NCBI GenBank assembly: GCA_050248955.1
Contig: JBFWRK010000025.1
Coordinates: 1 to 49,871, forward strand
DNA: 49,871 bases
Direction of reading: 5' to 3'
Origin: JBFWRK01 sp050248955
Lineage (GTDB): Bacteria; Actinomycetota; Acidimicrobiia; Acidimicrobiales; Ilumatobacteraceae
The stretch's first letter is position 1. The number at the start of each line of letters is the position of its first letter. This document shows, piece after piece, positions 1 through 8,459 of this stretch. The translations under genes and the position numbers were made by a program. A model generated the notes under the pieces. The model had not been told where the DNA came from. It searched no databases and saw only the letters and a program-made list of their open reading frames with translations.

Positions 1-105
1 ACCGGCCTCGGCGAGGCGCTCGGCGATCGCGGCACCGATGCCGCGGCTGGCACCCGTGACGATCGCGACCTTGCCGTCGCACTCCCGGTTCTCTGCAGCA
101 GACAT
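1..105 (-). CDS. Short-chain dehydrogenase/reductase, N-terminal part (runs off the window)
   Basis: Only the first 35 codons are inside the window. They contain the Rossmann nucleotide-binding motif TGASRGIG at about residues 17-24, followed by the helix AAIAERLAEAG, which is diagnostic of classical SDR oxidoreductases (NAD(P)H-dependent). The ATG at 105 is chosen because a TAACGT box sits 7 nt upstream, the arrangement of a leaderless transcript; no Shine-Dalgarno is visible. The gene belongs to the catabolic neighbourhood that follows. Substrate cannot be inferred from this fragment. Confidence 0.85.
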   Translation of the reverse strand, partial: MSAAENRECDGKVAIVTGASRGIGAAIAERLAEAG

Positions 106-112
106 CCGGCCG

Positions 113-151
113 ACGTTAGCGAACCCGGGGCTCGATTCAGTTCATTGAACT
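113..151 (-). promoter_or_regulatory. Leaderless-type promoter and palindromic operator for the SDR
   Basis: Read on the minus strand, TAACGT (118-113) is followed by 7 nt and then the SDR start ATG, so transcription would start at or next to the start codon. A 13-bp palindrome AGTTCATTGAACT (139-151) overlaps the expected -35 position and is a plausible repressor site. The rest of 106-286 holds no credible gene. Confidence 0.45.
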
Positions 152-286
152 ATCTCTTTGCTCGGCAACCTTCTAGCCTCCTGTCCGTGACAAGGACGAG
201 ATGCTGTCGAACGAACTGATCGAGTTCCAGCGGACGATCGCCGAGCGCGCCGTGGCCACCGACCCGCCTGAGTCGCGTACGCCGGA

Positions 287-1492
287 TCAGCCGACCCCGA
301 GCAACGCCATGGCGTTGTCGCGCATCACGTACCTGCGCTGCTCGGGGGTGAGGAACGACAGGTGGTCGACGAGCTGGGTGGGGAACGCCAGTCCCTCGGA
401 GTGCGGGAAGTCCGAACCGCCGATGACGACGTCCATCCCGGCCTGGTCGAAGACGGGTTCGAGCTTGTCCTCCCAGTACGGGACGACACGGAAGTGACGC
501 TTGAAGATCGCGCTCGGACGCTCTGCCAACTGGCCGCCGATCCACGGGCCGTTGCGGCCCATGCCGCGCATCTTGTCCATCCGGACGAGGAAGTTCGGGA
601 TCCACTCGGCGCCATGCTCGGCTGAGAGAATCTTGAGCCCGGGGAAGCGGCCGAACACGTTGTCGTAGATCAGGGCGGAGAACGTCTCCATCGCCGGCAC
701 CTCGCCGTAGGCCCACAACCACTGCCACGCCGACTGCTCGTAGAACGTCGGGTGCTGGTTCTGACCCCACAGCGCTGATCGGCCGGACTTGTACCCCGGC
801 ATGCCTTCGTTGATGTGGTAGCAGACGACAGCGCCGGCGGCCTCGATCCGCGCCCACATCGGGTCGAAGTGCGGGTCGCCCGGCGAGCGGCCGTAGGCGG
901 GGCCGGGGCAGATCGACACGGTGCGGCACCCACGCTCGAACAACCAGTCGAGCTGCTCGCACACCTTCTGCACGTCACGCATCGAGATCACCGGCGACAT
1001 GAAGATCCGGTTGTCACGGGCGAAGCCCCAGGTCTCCTCCATCCACCGCAGGTACGCCCACGATGACTCCCAGTACAGCTCGTCGTCGGTGAGGAAGTGC
1101 TCGGCGAACAACCCCATCGAACCGCAGAACATCACGGCGCCGTCCACGTGCTGCATGTCCATCTGTGCGATCCGCAGTGCTGGGTCCAGGAACGCCGGGT
1201 CGATCGGCATCCACTGGTACCCGCCCGCACCGTCGGGCCCGGCCTTGATCGACCTGAGCATCTCGGCGAGCGACCCCGGCCGGTAGCACTCGTCGATCCT
1301 GCTGTCGAGCGGGAGTCGACGGTCCATGGCGAACACCGCTGTCGCACCGTCGACGATCTCGGGTCGGATCGTCCGATCCCGGTACTTCGCCGGGATGTAG
1401 TCGACGTAGCAGTTGACCGGTTCGTAGATGTGCTGATCGCAGTCGAACACCCTGTAGTCCGTGAACGTCTCGAAGTCGTTGTACTCGCTCAT
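287..1492 (-). CDS. Amidohydrolase family protein (metal-dependent, ACMSD/LigW-like)
   Basis: A 401-residue protein of the amidohydrolase-2 (TIM-barrel, metal-dependent hydrolase/decarboxylase) family. The N-terminus carries the DCDQHIYEP signature in place of the usual D-x-H metal motif, and the C-terminal third carries GGSDFPHSEG, the typical Asp-containing last strand of this family. A longer in-frame start exists at 1576, but the ATG at 1492 is preceded by AGGGAG at the right distance and begins with a normal-looking N-terminus (MSEYNDF). It is divergent from a second amidohydrolase at 1692. In related actinobacteria such pairs sit in aromatic or steroid degradation clusters and may act as hydrolases or decarboxylases. 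The substrate is unknown. Confidence 0.88.
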   Translation of the reverse strand: MSEYNDFETFTDYRVFDCDQHIYEPVNCYVDYIPAKYRDRTIRPEIVDGATAVFAMDRRLPLDSRIDECYRPGSLAEMLRSIKAGPDGAGGYQWMPIDPAFLDPALRIAQMDMQHVDGAVMFCGSMGLFAEHFLTDDELYWESSWAYLRWMEETWGFARDNRIFMSPVISMRDVQKVCEQLDWLFERGCRTVSICPGPAYGRSPGDPHFDPMWARIEAAGAVVCYHINEGMPGYKSGRSALWGQNQHPTFYEQSAWQWLWAYGEVPAMETFSALIYDNVFGRFPGLKILSAEHGAEWIPNFLVRMDKMRGMGRNGPWIGGQLAERPSAIFKRHFRVVPYWEDKLEPVFDQAGMDVVIGGSDFPHSEGLAFPTQLVDHLSFLTPEQRRYVMRDNAMALLGVG

Positions 1493-1631
1493 GTGCTCCC
1501 TGCTCGCTGTCGTTCGGCTGCCACCTGCCCGTCGACGTCGGACCGCTCGACCACACAGGTCGGCACCCGCAGTCAATGGGGACGATCAGTGTACCGATTC
1601 GTGGAGCCGCTGTTCGATCGTGCTCACATGC

Positions 1632-1684
1632 CGGAACATCGTTCCGTCAGCTCGGTGTTCAGTAGCCGCGCGATCACGTACAGT
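1632..1684 (+). promoter_or_regulatory. Palindrome CGGAAC-ATC-GTTCCG and leaderless -10 TACAGT
   Basis: Between the divergent amidohydrolases lies a perfect 15-bp palindrome (1632-1646), a likely operator. TACAGT (1679-1684) ends 7 nt before the ATG at 1692, and no ribosome-binding site intervenes, so the downstream gene is probably translated from a leaderless mRNA. Confidence 0.5.
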
Positions 1685-1691
1685 TAGCTGA

Positions 1692-2813
1692 ATGAGCGAT
1701 ATGAAGATCTGGACTCATTCGGGTGACTCGCACTTCCTGGAGCCGGACGATCTCTGGCACCAGATCCTGCCGCAAGCCCTGGCCGATCGCATGCCGCGGA
1801 CGCGCATGATCAGCGACGACGAAGAGATCGTCGAGGTCGACGGGACGTCGTTCACCCGCAAGGTGCCGCGGGTGATGACTGCGAAGAACCGAGAGACGGG
1901 CGAGACCATCGGCGAGATGTCGCACCGCCCGCCCGGCTCGCGCGACATCAAGCTCCGCCTGCACGACCTCGATCAGGAGGGCGTGTGGGGCGAGGTGATG
2001 TACCAGTCGATCGGCATGTGGTGCTCGCTCATCGAGGACCCGGCGTTGATGGCCGCTGCGGCACGGGCCGAGAACGACTGGATCGTGACCGAGATCCAGT
2101 CGGTCGCACCCGATCGTCTGGTGCCCGCGGCGCTGATGCCGATGCTCGACGTCGACGCCGCGATCGCCGAGGTCCGACACGCCGCCGAGATCGGCCTGCA
2201 CATCATCAGCCTGCCGTCCGGCCAGGTTCCCGGGCGCCAGTACTGGAACCACAAGGAGTGGGATCCACTGTGGGCCGCCACCGAGGAGGCCGGGCTCGTG
2301 ATCGGCTTCCACATCGGCACGAACGGCGATCCGGTGAAGTACGGCGGCCGCGGCGGCGCTGTCATCAACTACGTCGAGTCGGGCCGTGACGGCATCTACG
2401 CGTCGATGTCGCTCGTGGCGGCGGGCGTGTTCGAACGGCATCCCGACCTGAAGGTGCTCGTGTCCGAGGGTGGCGCCACGTGGGTGCCCTACATCGGCGA
2501 CCGGATGAACGAGGCGTACCGCCAGCACAGCATGTGGGTGAACCCACCCCTCGCCAAGCTGCCGAAGGAGTACCTGTACAGCAACGTGTACGCGAGCTTC
2601 CAGCACGACGAGACGGCGCCGGCGGCGATGTCGTCGATGGGATATCGCAACGTCATGTTCGGCAGCGACTACCCGCACCTCGAGGGCACCTACGGCCACA
2701 CCCAGAAGACGCTCCACGAGCTGTTCGACGACGTCACCCCCGAAGTGCGGCACCGGATCACCCGGGGCGCGTTCGAGGAGCTCTTCCCGCACGTGTCGAC
2801 CCCGCCCGCCTGA
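1692..2813 (+). CDS. Amidohydrolase family protein
   Basis: A 373-residue amidohydrolase-2 family member, paralogous in type to the gene at 287-1492. It opens with THSGDSHFLEPDDLW, the SGDSH element standing where the first metal-binding motif is expected. It has the mid-protein histidine strand GFHIG and ends with VMFGSDYPHLEGT, the conserved Asp/His C-terminal motif. Start chosen at ATG 1692, 7 nt after a -10 box. The SDR gene starts 40 bp downstream with its own ribosome-binding site, so the two are probably co-transcribed. The reaction is presumably hydrolysis or decarboxylation of a cyclic or acyl intermediate; no substrate can be read from the sequence. Confidence 0.88.
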   Translation: MSDMKIWTHSGDSHFLEPDDLWHQILPQALADRMPRTRMISDDEEIVEVDGTSFTRKVPRVMTAKNRETGETIGEMSHRPPGSRDIKLRLHDLDQEGVWGEVMYQSIGMWCSLIEDPALMAAAARAENDWIVTEIQSVAPDRLVPAALMPMLDVDAAIAEVRHAAEIGLHIISLPSGQVPGRQYWNHKEWDPLWAATEEAGLVIGFHIGTNGDPVKYGGRGGAVINYVESGRDGIYASMSLVAAGVFERHPDLKVLVSEGGATWVPYIGDRMNEAYRQHSMWVNPPLAKLPKEYLYSNVYASFQHDETAPAAMSSMGYRNVMFGSDYPHLEGTYGHTQKTLHELFDDVTPEVRHRITRGAFEELFPHVSTPPA

Positions 2814-2853
2814 GCCCGGGCCCGACGACCACCGACGGCGCGGAGGATCGCGA

Positions 2854-3654
2854 GTGGACCTGACCGGCAAGTGTGCCGTTGTCACCGGTGGCGGTCACGG
2901 GATCGGCCGCGCGCTCGCCGAGCGGCTGGCGGCCGAGGGCGCCAAGGTGGTGGTCGCCGACCTCCATGCCGAACGCGCAGCCAAGATCGCCGAGCGCATC
3001 GGCGGCCTGGCCGTCGTCTGCGATGTCGGCGACCCCGCCGCGGTGGCCGACCTCGTCACCAGCGCCGAGGCAGCGTTCGGACCCGTGCACGTGTTCTGCT
3101 CGAACGCCGGCATCGGCGACCAGGGACCCGACCTCGGCTCGACGATCGACCAGGTTCGACAGATCGTCGACGTGAACCTGCTGTCGCACGTGTGGGCCGC
3201 GCAGCTCGTGGTGCCGGGCATGGTCGAGCGCGGCGGTGGCCACCTCGTGCAGACCATCTCGTCGGCCTCGCTCATCACCGGCCCGTCCGGGATGGGCTAC
3301 ACGCTCACCAAGCACGGGGCACTCGGCTTCGCCGAATGGGTCGCTCTCAACTACGCCCATCTCGGCGTCGTGGTCACGTGCCTCTGCCCCAACGCCGTGA
3401 ACACGGGCATGCTCGGCCGCAACGAGGACGACGACGCCACGCCGATCGACGACGAGACACGCGCGATGCTCGGTGACGTCGTCGAACCCGAGCTGTGTGC
3501 CGAGATGACGCTCGACGCGATGCGCGACGGCCGCTTCCTCGTGCTCCCCCACCCGCGCGTCGGTGAGTCGTTCGCCCGCAAGGCGAACGACTACGACGGT
3601 TGGCTGGCGGGTACGAACCGCCGGCTGCGCCGGATGCGCGGCGAGGCGATCTGA
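2854..3654 (+). CDS. SDR family oxidoreductase
   Basis: A classical 266-residue short-chain dehydrogenase. TGGGHGIG (residues 11-18) is the cofactor loop, the acidic residue of VVADLH after strand 2 suggests NAD(H) preference, NAG lies at about 84-86, and the catalytic serine cluster (136-139), Tyr149 and Lys153 form the active site (YTLTK). It starts with GTG, 7 nt after GGAGGA (2842-2847). It follows the amidohydrolase in the same direction and is likely in one operon with it. The C-terminal extension (about 200-266) is longer and more basic than in FabG-type enzymes, which fits SDRs acting on bulky or CoA-linked substrates. Substrate unknown. Confidence 0.9.
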   Translation: MDLTGKCAVVTGGGHGIGRALAERLAAEGAKVVVADLHAERAAKIAERIGGLAVVCDVGDPAAVADLVTSAEAAFGPVHVFCSNAGIGDQGPDLGSTIDQVRQIVDVNLLSHVWAAQLVVPGMVERGGGHLVQTISSASLITGPSGMGYTLTKHGALGFAEWVALNYAHLGVVVTCLCPNAVNTGMLGRNEDDDATPIDDETRAMLGDVVEPELCAEMTLDAMRDGRFLVLPHPRVGESFARKANDYDGWLAGTNRRLRRMRGEAI

Positions 3655-3681
3655 GGGGTAGCGGACGCCGGCTGGCGCTGG

Positions 3682-4473
3682 TCAACCGCCGCGCTGATGC
3701 GCGAACAACGCAACGGCGATCGTGTCGCCCACTGCGTCAACGATCTGCGAGCGACTCGCCACGACGTCGCCACCCTCGGTCAGCACCTCGGCGCCGAATA
3801 CGAACGGAGCGTGCCGACCGGCCTTGAGGATCCGAGCGCTCATCGACCGCAGTGCGAGCGAGCGATCGCCTGCTGCGTCGATTGCAGCCTGCTCCAGCCC
3901 TACGAGTACCGGACCGTGATGGAGCGTGTCGGCACCCACCCTCGGCGACAGCTCCGGCAGCACGAACCCGCCCGACGGCATCGGCTCCAACTCGTAGGCG
4001 GTCGTGATCGCCGGCACTCCAGGACCCTCCTCGAAACCCGGCCCCGGATCCGTGTACTCGAAGCCCGGCTGCGTGGGCGCGACCACCGTCCAATTCGCGG
4101 CGCCGGCACCGATCACGTGGCCGGGACGATCGGCGTCCTCGAAACGGCACTCGGTGAACACCTGTGTCCTGGCCTCGCGGACGACCGAGCCGATCGTGCA
4201 ATAGCGCTGCACGTCGAGACCGGGTTCGTACAGCTGGACGTCGATCTGCGTGAGCGCGAGCAGGTAGATCGGGTCGACGTTGATGCCGGCGGTGTCGAGC
4301 ATCGAGATCGCCAACACCGATCCGAGCACCGATCCCTCCGAGCAGAGGTGCGACCGCACCGTCGTCCATCCCCGGGCGTGCGCGCGATCGGTCATCACCG
4401 ACTGACAGCCCACGTACCGATAGGAGACCAGCTCGGCGAGCGAGCCGTGCCACACCCCGTAGACACCGTCCAT
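3682..4473 (-). CDS. Double-hotdog acyl-CoA thioesterase-like protein
   Basis: A 263-residue protein that reads as two tandem hotdog halves of the acyl-CoA thioesterase/PaaI superfamily. The first half ends with a strand pattern around IGAGAANWTVV. The second contains ALRSMSARILKAG followed by the FVFGAEVLTEGGDVVASRSQ strand pair, a typical hotdog hydrogen-bonded sheet. Assignment is by fold pattern rather than by a catalytic motif, so ligand binding without hydrolysis is possible. Start ATG 4473 is picked over a GTG one codon upstream; an in-frame open extension further upstream would cover the opposite-strand gene and is rejected. It converges with the SDR at 2854-3654 and is divergent from the SnoaL-like gene at 4541. 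Confidence 0.7.
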   Translation of the reverse strand: MDGVYGVWHGSLAELVSYRYVGCQSVMTDRAHARGWTTVRSHLCSEGSVLGSVLAISMLDTAGINVDPIYLLALTQIDVQLYEPGLDVQRYCTIGSVVREARTQVFTECRFEDADRPGHVIGAGAANWTVVAPTQPGFEYTDPGPGFEEGPGVPAITTAYELEPMPSGGFVLPELSPRVGADTLHHGPVLVGLEQAAIDAAGDRSLALRSMSARILKAGRHAPFVFGAEVLTEGGDVVASRSQIVDAVGDTIAVALFAHQRGG

Positions 4474-4496
4474 CACATCCCCGATCCGTCGGCCGA

Positions 4497-4534
4497 GCCT
4501 AGCTCGAATCAGTGTGATGATTGAGTGGTACCGT
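4497..4534. promoter_or_regulatory. Divergent promoter with AATCA-N6-TGATT palindrome
   Basis: A perfect inverted repeat AATCA-GTGTGA-TGATT (4507-4522) lies between the thioesterase-like and SnoaL-like genes. Rightward, TACCGT (4529-4534) is followed by 6 nt and the ATG at 4541. Leftward, TAGGCT (4502-4497, minus strand) could serve as the -10 of the thioesterase-like gene. The palindrome would occlude both promoters. Confidence 0.45.
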
Positions 4535-4540
4535 CCGCCG

Positions 4541-5023
4541 ATGATCATGCAGCAGCCGTCGGCCGGCGACGCGGCCGACATCATTGCGATCCACCACCTG
4601 GCGGCGGCGTACGCCGAGGCAATCTGCCGTGGCGAGATCGACGAGGCGGTCCTCGTGTACGCCAATGACGGCGTGCTCCGCTCGCCGACCACCGCCGACG
4701 CCGTCGGGCGGGCTGCGATCGCCGACGTGATCCGCACCGCCACTGCCGGCATGGACTTCGTCTTCCAGACCGTCCACCAGGGTCTCGTGCGGATCGACGG
4801 CGACCGAGCGTTCGCCCGGTTCCCCATCACCGAGTGGGGGCGCCGTGGTGAGAGCTCCGTCCAGTTCCTCGGCTGCTACGACGACGAGGCGGTCCGCACC
4901 GATGCCGGGTGGCGCTTCGCGTCGCGGTACCTGGCGCCCCGCACACTCGGCCGGCCGACGGGCTTCACCGGCCGCGTGATCGACCTGGGTGGCGCGCTGC
5001 AGGATTCCCCGCTGTTCGGGTGA
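4541..5023 (+). CDS. SnoaL-like nuclear-transport-factor-2 fold protein
   Basis: A protein of about 160 residues with the alpha+beta-barrel layout of the SnoaL/NTF2 superfamily. An N-terminal helix (IIAIHHLAAAYAEAICRGEIDEAVLVY) is followed by Asp/Gly-rich strand (ANDGVLRSP), a central helix with VGRAAIADVI, and C-terminal strands ending in GWRFASRYLAPR, typical of SnoaL_4 proteins. ATG 4541 is preferred because a -10 box ends 6 nt upstream. An in-frame ATG at 4514 would add 9 residues lying in the promoter. Such proteins act as small isomerases, dehydratases or accessory factors beside steroid/polyketide catabolic genes. The specific role here is unknown. Confidence 0.8.
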   Translation: MIMQQPSAGDAADIIAIHHLAAAYAEAICRGEIDEAVLVYANDGVLRSPTTADAVGRAAIADVIRTATAGMDFVFQTVHQGLVRIDGDRAFARFPITEWGRRGESSVQFLGCYDDEAVRTDAGWRFASRYLAPRTLGRPTGFTGRVIDLGGALQDSPLFG

Positions 5024-5055
5024 GCGCCGGCTCCGGTGCGTCGCGCCGTTCGCCT

Positions 5056-5072
5056 CTTGTATAACGTTCAAG
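5056..5072 (+). promoter_or_regulatory. Candidate promoter/operator of the acyl-CoA dehydrogenase operon
   Basis: CTTGTATAACGTTCAAG contains TATAAC, a good -10 hexamer, inside an interrupted dyad with CTTG and CAAG ends. It lies 40 nt before ATG 5112. The arrangement resembles a TetR-type operator over a promoter, and the operon ends in a tetR gene (8460-9038). Confidence 0.4.
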
Positions 5073-5111
5073 AGCGTCGAGCCGACCGGCCCGGCGTCCG
5101 AGGGGGTACGC

Positions 5112-6356
5112 ATGGGCGGTACCGAGGACGAGGCGCAGGACGACATCCAAGACGAGCTCGCGTCGTTCCGTGCCGAGGCGCTGCGTTTCCTCGAGACCCA
5201 CGCTCGGCGGCGTCGGGACGCGACGGGCTCGGGGTGGGGTGTCGGGTCCGACGCGATCGGTCTGCTCGACGGTCACGACGACCGCGCGGAGGAGGCGGCC
5301 GCACTCGAACGCTCCCGGGCGTGGCGACGGCTGGTGTTCGACAGCGGGTTCGGGTGGCTCGGCGGTCCGGTCGAGCTGGGCGGTGGTGGCCGGAGCACAG
5401 TGCTCGACGAGGAGTACCGGCTGCTCGAGCGATCGTTCGACGTGCCCGATCAGCAGCCCTTCGCCACCGGGACGCGGCTGGTCGCACCCGCCGTGCTCGC
5501 GCACGGCAGTGCCGATCTGCAGCGCCGGTACCTCCCTGGCATCTTCCGCGGCGACCTATTGGTGTGCCAGCTCCTCAGCGAGCCCGAGGCGGGGTCGGAC
5601 CTCGCCGCGCTGCGCACGCGCGCTGTCCGTGACGGCGACGAGTGGGTGGTGACGGGCCAGAAGGTCTGGTCGTCGCAGGCCCACCTCTCGCAGGTCGGCC
5701 AGCTGCTCGCCCGCACCGATCCCGACGTGCCCAAGCACGCGGGGCTCACCATGTTCCTGCTCGACATGGACCTGCCGGGCATCACGGTGCGTCCGCTCCG
5801 GCAGATGACCGGCGAGGAGCACTTCAACGAGGTGTTCTTCGACGAGGTGCGCATCCCCGACGCCAATCGGATCGGGGAGCTCGGCACGGGCTGGAAGGCC
5901 GTGATCGCGACGTTGATGGCCGAGCGGGCCTCGGTCGGGTCGGGCGCCAACAACTCGGCGGTCGATGCGATCGGCCGGCTCGTCGACCTCGCCCGGCACC
6001 AGGGCCGGCTGGGCGACCCGATCGTCCGGCAGCGACTCGCCTCGCTGCACACCGTCGCAGAGCTCCGCCACTACCTCATGCTCCGCCACGAGGCCAGGGT
6101 CGCGGCAGGCCACCCTTCGGGGCCCGAAGGTTCGATCCTGAAGCTGCTGTTCGGGGAGGAGTCGCGCAGGTCCGCCGATCTCGCCGGCGAGCTGCTCGGC
6201 GCGACGGTCCTCGCCGACACCGGCGAGTGGGGCACGTTCGCGTGGACCCGGTGGATCACGGGCACGCCGATGATGTCGATCGCCGGCGGCACCGACGAGA
6301 TCCAGCGCAACACCCTCGCCGAGCGCGTGCTCGGCCTGCCGAAGGAGCCCAGCTGA
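5112..6356 (+). CDS. Acyl-CoA dehydrogenase family protein
   Basis: A 414-residue FAD-dependent acyl-CoA dehydrogenase. It shows the helical N-terminal domain, the flavin-contacting strand QLLSEPEAGSDLAAL, the following TGQKVWSSQAHLSQVGQLLART segment, the middle beta-domain ending HFNEVFFDEVRIPD, and the C-terminal helical domain closing with SIAGGTDEIQRNTLAERVLGLP, the CoA-dehydrogenase fingerprint. The ATG at 5112 follows a GAGGGGG ribosome-binding site; open sequence upstream to 4989 overlaps the previous gene and is not used. It is the first gene of a four-gene operon whose next three cistrons all overlap or abut it. It presumably oxidises a CoA thioester of a ring or side-chain intermediate. 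Confidence 0.92.
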   Translation: MGGTEDEAQDDIQDELASFRAEALRFLETHARRRRDATGSGWGVGSDAIGLLDGHDDRAEEAAALERSRAWRRLVFDSGFGWLGGPVELGGGGRSTVLDEEYRLLERSFDVPDQQPFATGTRLVAPAVLAHGSADLQRRYLPGIFRGDLLVCQLLSEPEAGSDLAALRTRAVRDGDEWVVTGQKVWSSQAHLSQVGQLLARTDPDVPKHAGLTMFLLDMDLPGITVRPLRQMTGEEHFNEVFFDEVRIPDANRIGELGTGWKAVIATLMAERASVGSGANNSAVDAIGRLVDLARHQGRLGDPIVRQRLASLHTVAELRHYLMLRHEARVAAGHPSGPEGSILKLLFGEESRRSADLAGELLGATVLADTGEWGTFAWTRWITGTPMMSIAGGTDEIQRNTLAERVLGLPKEPS

Positions 6357-7729
6357 TGATGACCGGTGACGACTACCTCGCGTCCCTCCGAGACGGACGC
6401 CGCGTGTTCCTCGACGGCGAACAGGTCCCCGACGTCACCACCGATCCGGGCCTCGGCCACTCAGCGCGCATCGTGGCCAGCGGGTACGACGCGCTGCACA
6501 AGCCCGGCGCAGACGCCCGCAATCCGGCCTTCACCATCCCCCGGAGCATCGACGACCTCCGCGAGCGCTGCGAGCTGCTCACCCACCACGACGTCACCCT
6601 GAGCCTCTCGGCGGTCGCGATGGCGCTGCTCACCTCGGCGCCGGCGCTGAGCGAGGCGGATCCCGCCGCCGGCGACCGCATCCGGCACTGGTTCGACGAC
6701 TGCGCGACTCGCGATGTGCGGTTCGCCGAGCTCATCACCGATGCCAAGGGCGACCGCACCCTGTCGCCGTCGAAGCAGGACGACCCTGACCTGTACGTCC
6801 GCGTGGTCGATCGCGATCGCACCGGCGTGGTGATCCGAGGGGCGAAGTTCCACATCACCGCCGGGCCGATCGTCCACGAGCTCGTGGTGATGCCGACCAA
6901 GCGCATGCGGGAGGGCGAGGAGGCCTACGCGATCGCGTGTGCGGTGCCCGCCGACGCGCCCGGCGTCACGCAGATCACCAGCAGCCACCACCCGCGTCAC
7001 GGCCACGAGCGCGACCGTCCCGTGTCGGCCCAGCTCGCGATCCCCGACTCGATGGTCGTGTTCGACGACGTGCACGTGCCCTACGAGCGGGTGTTCCTCG
7101 ACGGCGACGTCGCCCGCTCCGCGGTGGTCGCCCACTCGCTCGGGCTGTGGGAGCGGCTGAGCGGCGTCGCCCACATGGCCCACCTGGGCGACCAGCTCGC
7201 CGGCTTCGCCCAGCTGATCGCCGAGGCGAACGGCACGGCCGGTATCAGCCACATCAAGGACAAGATCACCGACATCGTGCTCTACGCCACGATCACGCGA
7301 GCCTGCCTGGAGGCCGCGCTCGGCAACGTCGAGGTCAACGCCGACGGCATGCTCATCCCCAGCGAGCTGTACACGAACGCTGGGAAGCTGCTCGCCGCCA
7401 CCGACTACGCCGTGATGGTGCGCCACCTGCTCGACATCGCAGGCGGCACCGTGGCAACCGCACCGAGCTTCGCCGACCTCGACAACCCCGAGACGGGTGC
7501 GTTCGTCGCGAAGTACCTGCGGGGCGCCGCCGGTGTCTCCGCCGAGGATCGCATGGCGCTCTTCCATGCGATCCGCAACATGACGGCCGACGACTGGGGC
7601 GGCCGCGAGGCGGTCTCGTGGTTGCAGTCCGGCGGCGGCCTGTTCGCCCAGCGCACCGTTACCCGGAACCACTACGACATGGAGCACGCCAAGCAGCTCG
7701 CCCGCTCGCTGATGGGGTCCGACCGATGA
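6356..7729 (+). CDS. 4-hydroxyphenylacetate 3-monooxygenase / 4-hydroxybutyryl-CoA dehydratase family protein (HpaB-like)
   Basis: A 457-residue flavoprotein of the HpaB family, which shares the acyl-CoA dehydrogenase fold. Diagnostic segments are the N-terminal GDDYLASLRDGRRVFLDGEQV, the central VIRGAKFHITAGPIVHELVVMPTKRM and VHVPYERVFLDGDV. No C-x3-C pair is present near residue 100 and the VFL-C-GE type cysteine is Asp here, so the [4Fe-4S] dehydratase/isomerase reaction is unlikely, and an FADH2-dependent monooxygenase or another flavin role is favoured (inference). Its ATG overlaps the stop of the preceding gene (TGATG), with AAGGAG 8 nt before, indicating translational coupling. A separate flavin reductase partner is not in the window. 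Confidence 0.85.
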   Translation: MMTGDDYLASLRDGRRVFLDGEQVPDVTTDPGLGHSARIVASGYDALHKPGADARNPAFTIPRSIDDLRERCELLTHHDVTLSLSAVAMALLTSAPALSEADPAAGDRIRHWFDDCATRDVRFAELITDAKGDRTLSPSKQDDPDLYVRVVDRDRTGVVIRGAKFHITAGPIVHELVVMPTKRMREGEEAYAIACAVPADAPGVTQITSSHHPRHGHERDRPVSAQLAIPDSMVVFDDVHVPYERVFLDGDVARSAVVAHSLGLWERLSGVAHMAHLGDQLAGFAQLIAEANGTAGISHIKDKITDIVLYATITRACLEAALGNVEVNADGMLIPSELYTNAGKLLAATDYAVMVRHLLDIAGGTVATAPSFADLDNPETGAFVAKYLRGAAGVSAEDRMALFHAIRNMTADDWGGREAVSWLQSGGGLFAQRTVTRNHYDMEHAKQLARSLMGSDR

Positions 7730-8457
7730 GCGCGAGCCGCGTCGCCGTCATCAGCGGCGGCACGCGTGGCATCGGGAGGGCGATCACCGAGTGCCTGCTC
7801 GCCGACGGCTGGTCGGTGCTCGCCACCTGCCTGTCCGACACCGACGGCGCCGAGGCGTTCGCTGCGGCCCACACCGGCCTCGCAGTGCTCCGCTCCGACG
7901 CCGGCTCGAGCGCCGACTGCCGACGCGCGGTCGACACCGCAGTCGAGCGCTTCGGCCAGCTCGACCACGTCGTGGCAGCGGCCGGCATCACCCGCAACGG
8001 CCCGTTGGCCACGCTCTCCGACGACGACTGGGACGCGGTGCTCGCCACCAACCTGTCCGGGCCGTTCCGCCTGGCGCGGGCTGCGATCCCCCACATCACG
8101 ACTCGACCGCACGGCCGGATCGTGATCATCAGCTCGGTCGCGGCGACGATGGGCAACGCCGACCAAGGGGCGTACGCGGCGAGCAAGGCGGGCCTGCTCG
8201 GCTTCGCGAAGACGCTCGCCCGCGAGCTGGCCACCACCGGCACCACGGTCAACCTCGTGATCCCCGGACCCACCGCCGACACCGGCATCACCGCCGAGAC
8301 CGATCCGGCGTTCGTCGCCGCCATCACCCGCAAGATCCCGGTGCACCGACTCGCCCAGCCCTCCGACACCGCCTTCGCGGTGCGCACGCTCCTCGACGAT
8401 CGCGCCGGCTACATCACGGGCACCAGCCTCGTCGTCGACGGCGGATTGAGCATGTAG
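7726..8457 (+). CDS. SDR family oxidoreductase, FabG-like
   Basis: A 243-residue classical SDR with SGGTRGIG (10-17), NxAG replaced by VVAAAGIT, catalytic serines at 136-137, Tyr150 and Lys154 (YAASK), and the C-terminal ITGTSLVVDGGLSM typical of 3-oxoacyl-ACP/CoA reductases. ATG 7726 overlaps the stop of the HpaB-like gene by 4 nt (ATGA), so it is translationally coupled. It probably reduces a 3-oxoacyl or ketone intermediate produced by the two upstream flavoenzymes. FabG-type function in fatty acid synthesis is less likely given the operon. Confidence 0.92.
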   Translation: MSASRVAVISGGTRGIGRAITECLLADGWSVLATCLSDTDGAEAFAAAHTGLAVLRSDAGSSADCRRAVDTAVERFGQLDHVVAAAGITRNGPLATLSDDDWDAVLATNLSGPFRLARAAIPHITTRPHGRIVIISSVAATMGNADQGAYAASKAGLLGFAKTLARELATTGTTVNLVIPGPTADTGITAETDPAFVAAITRKIPVHRLAQPSDTAFAVRTLLDDRAGYITGTSLVVDGGLSM

Positions 8458-8459
8458 CG

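Noticed and set aside
4989..5111. Extended N-terminus of the acyl-CoA dehydrogenase
   Set aside because: The extra codons overlap the preceding gene and promoter; a good RBS marks 5112.
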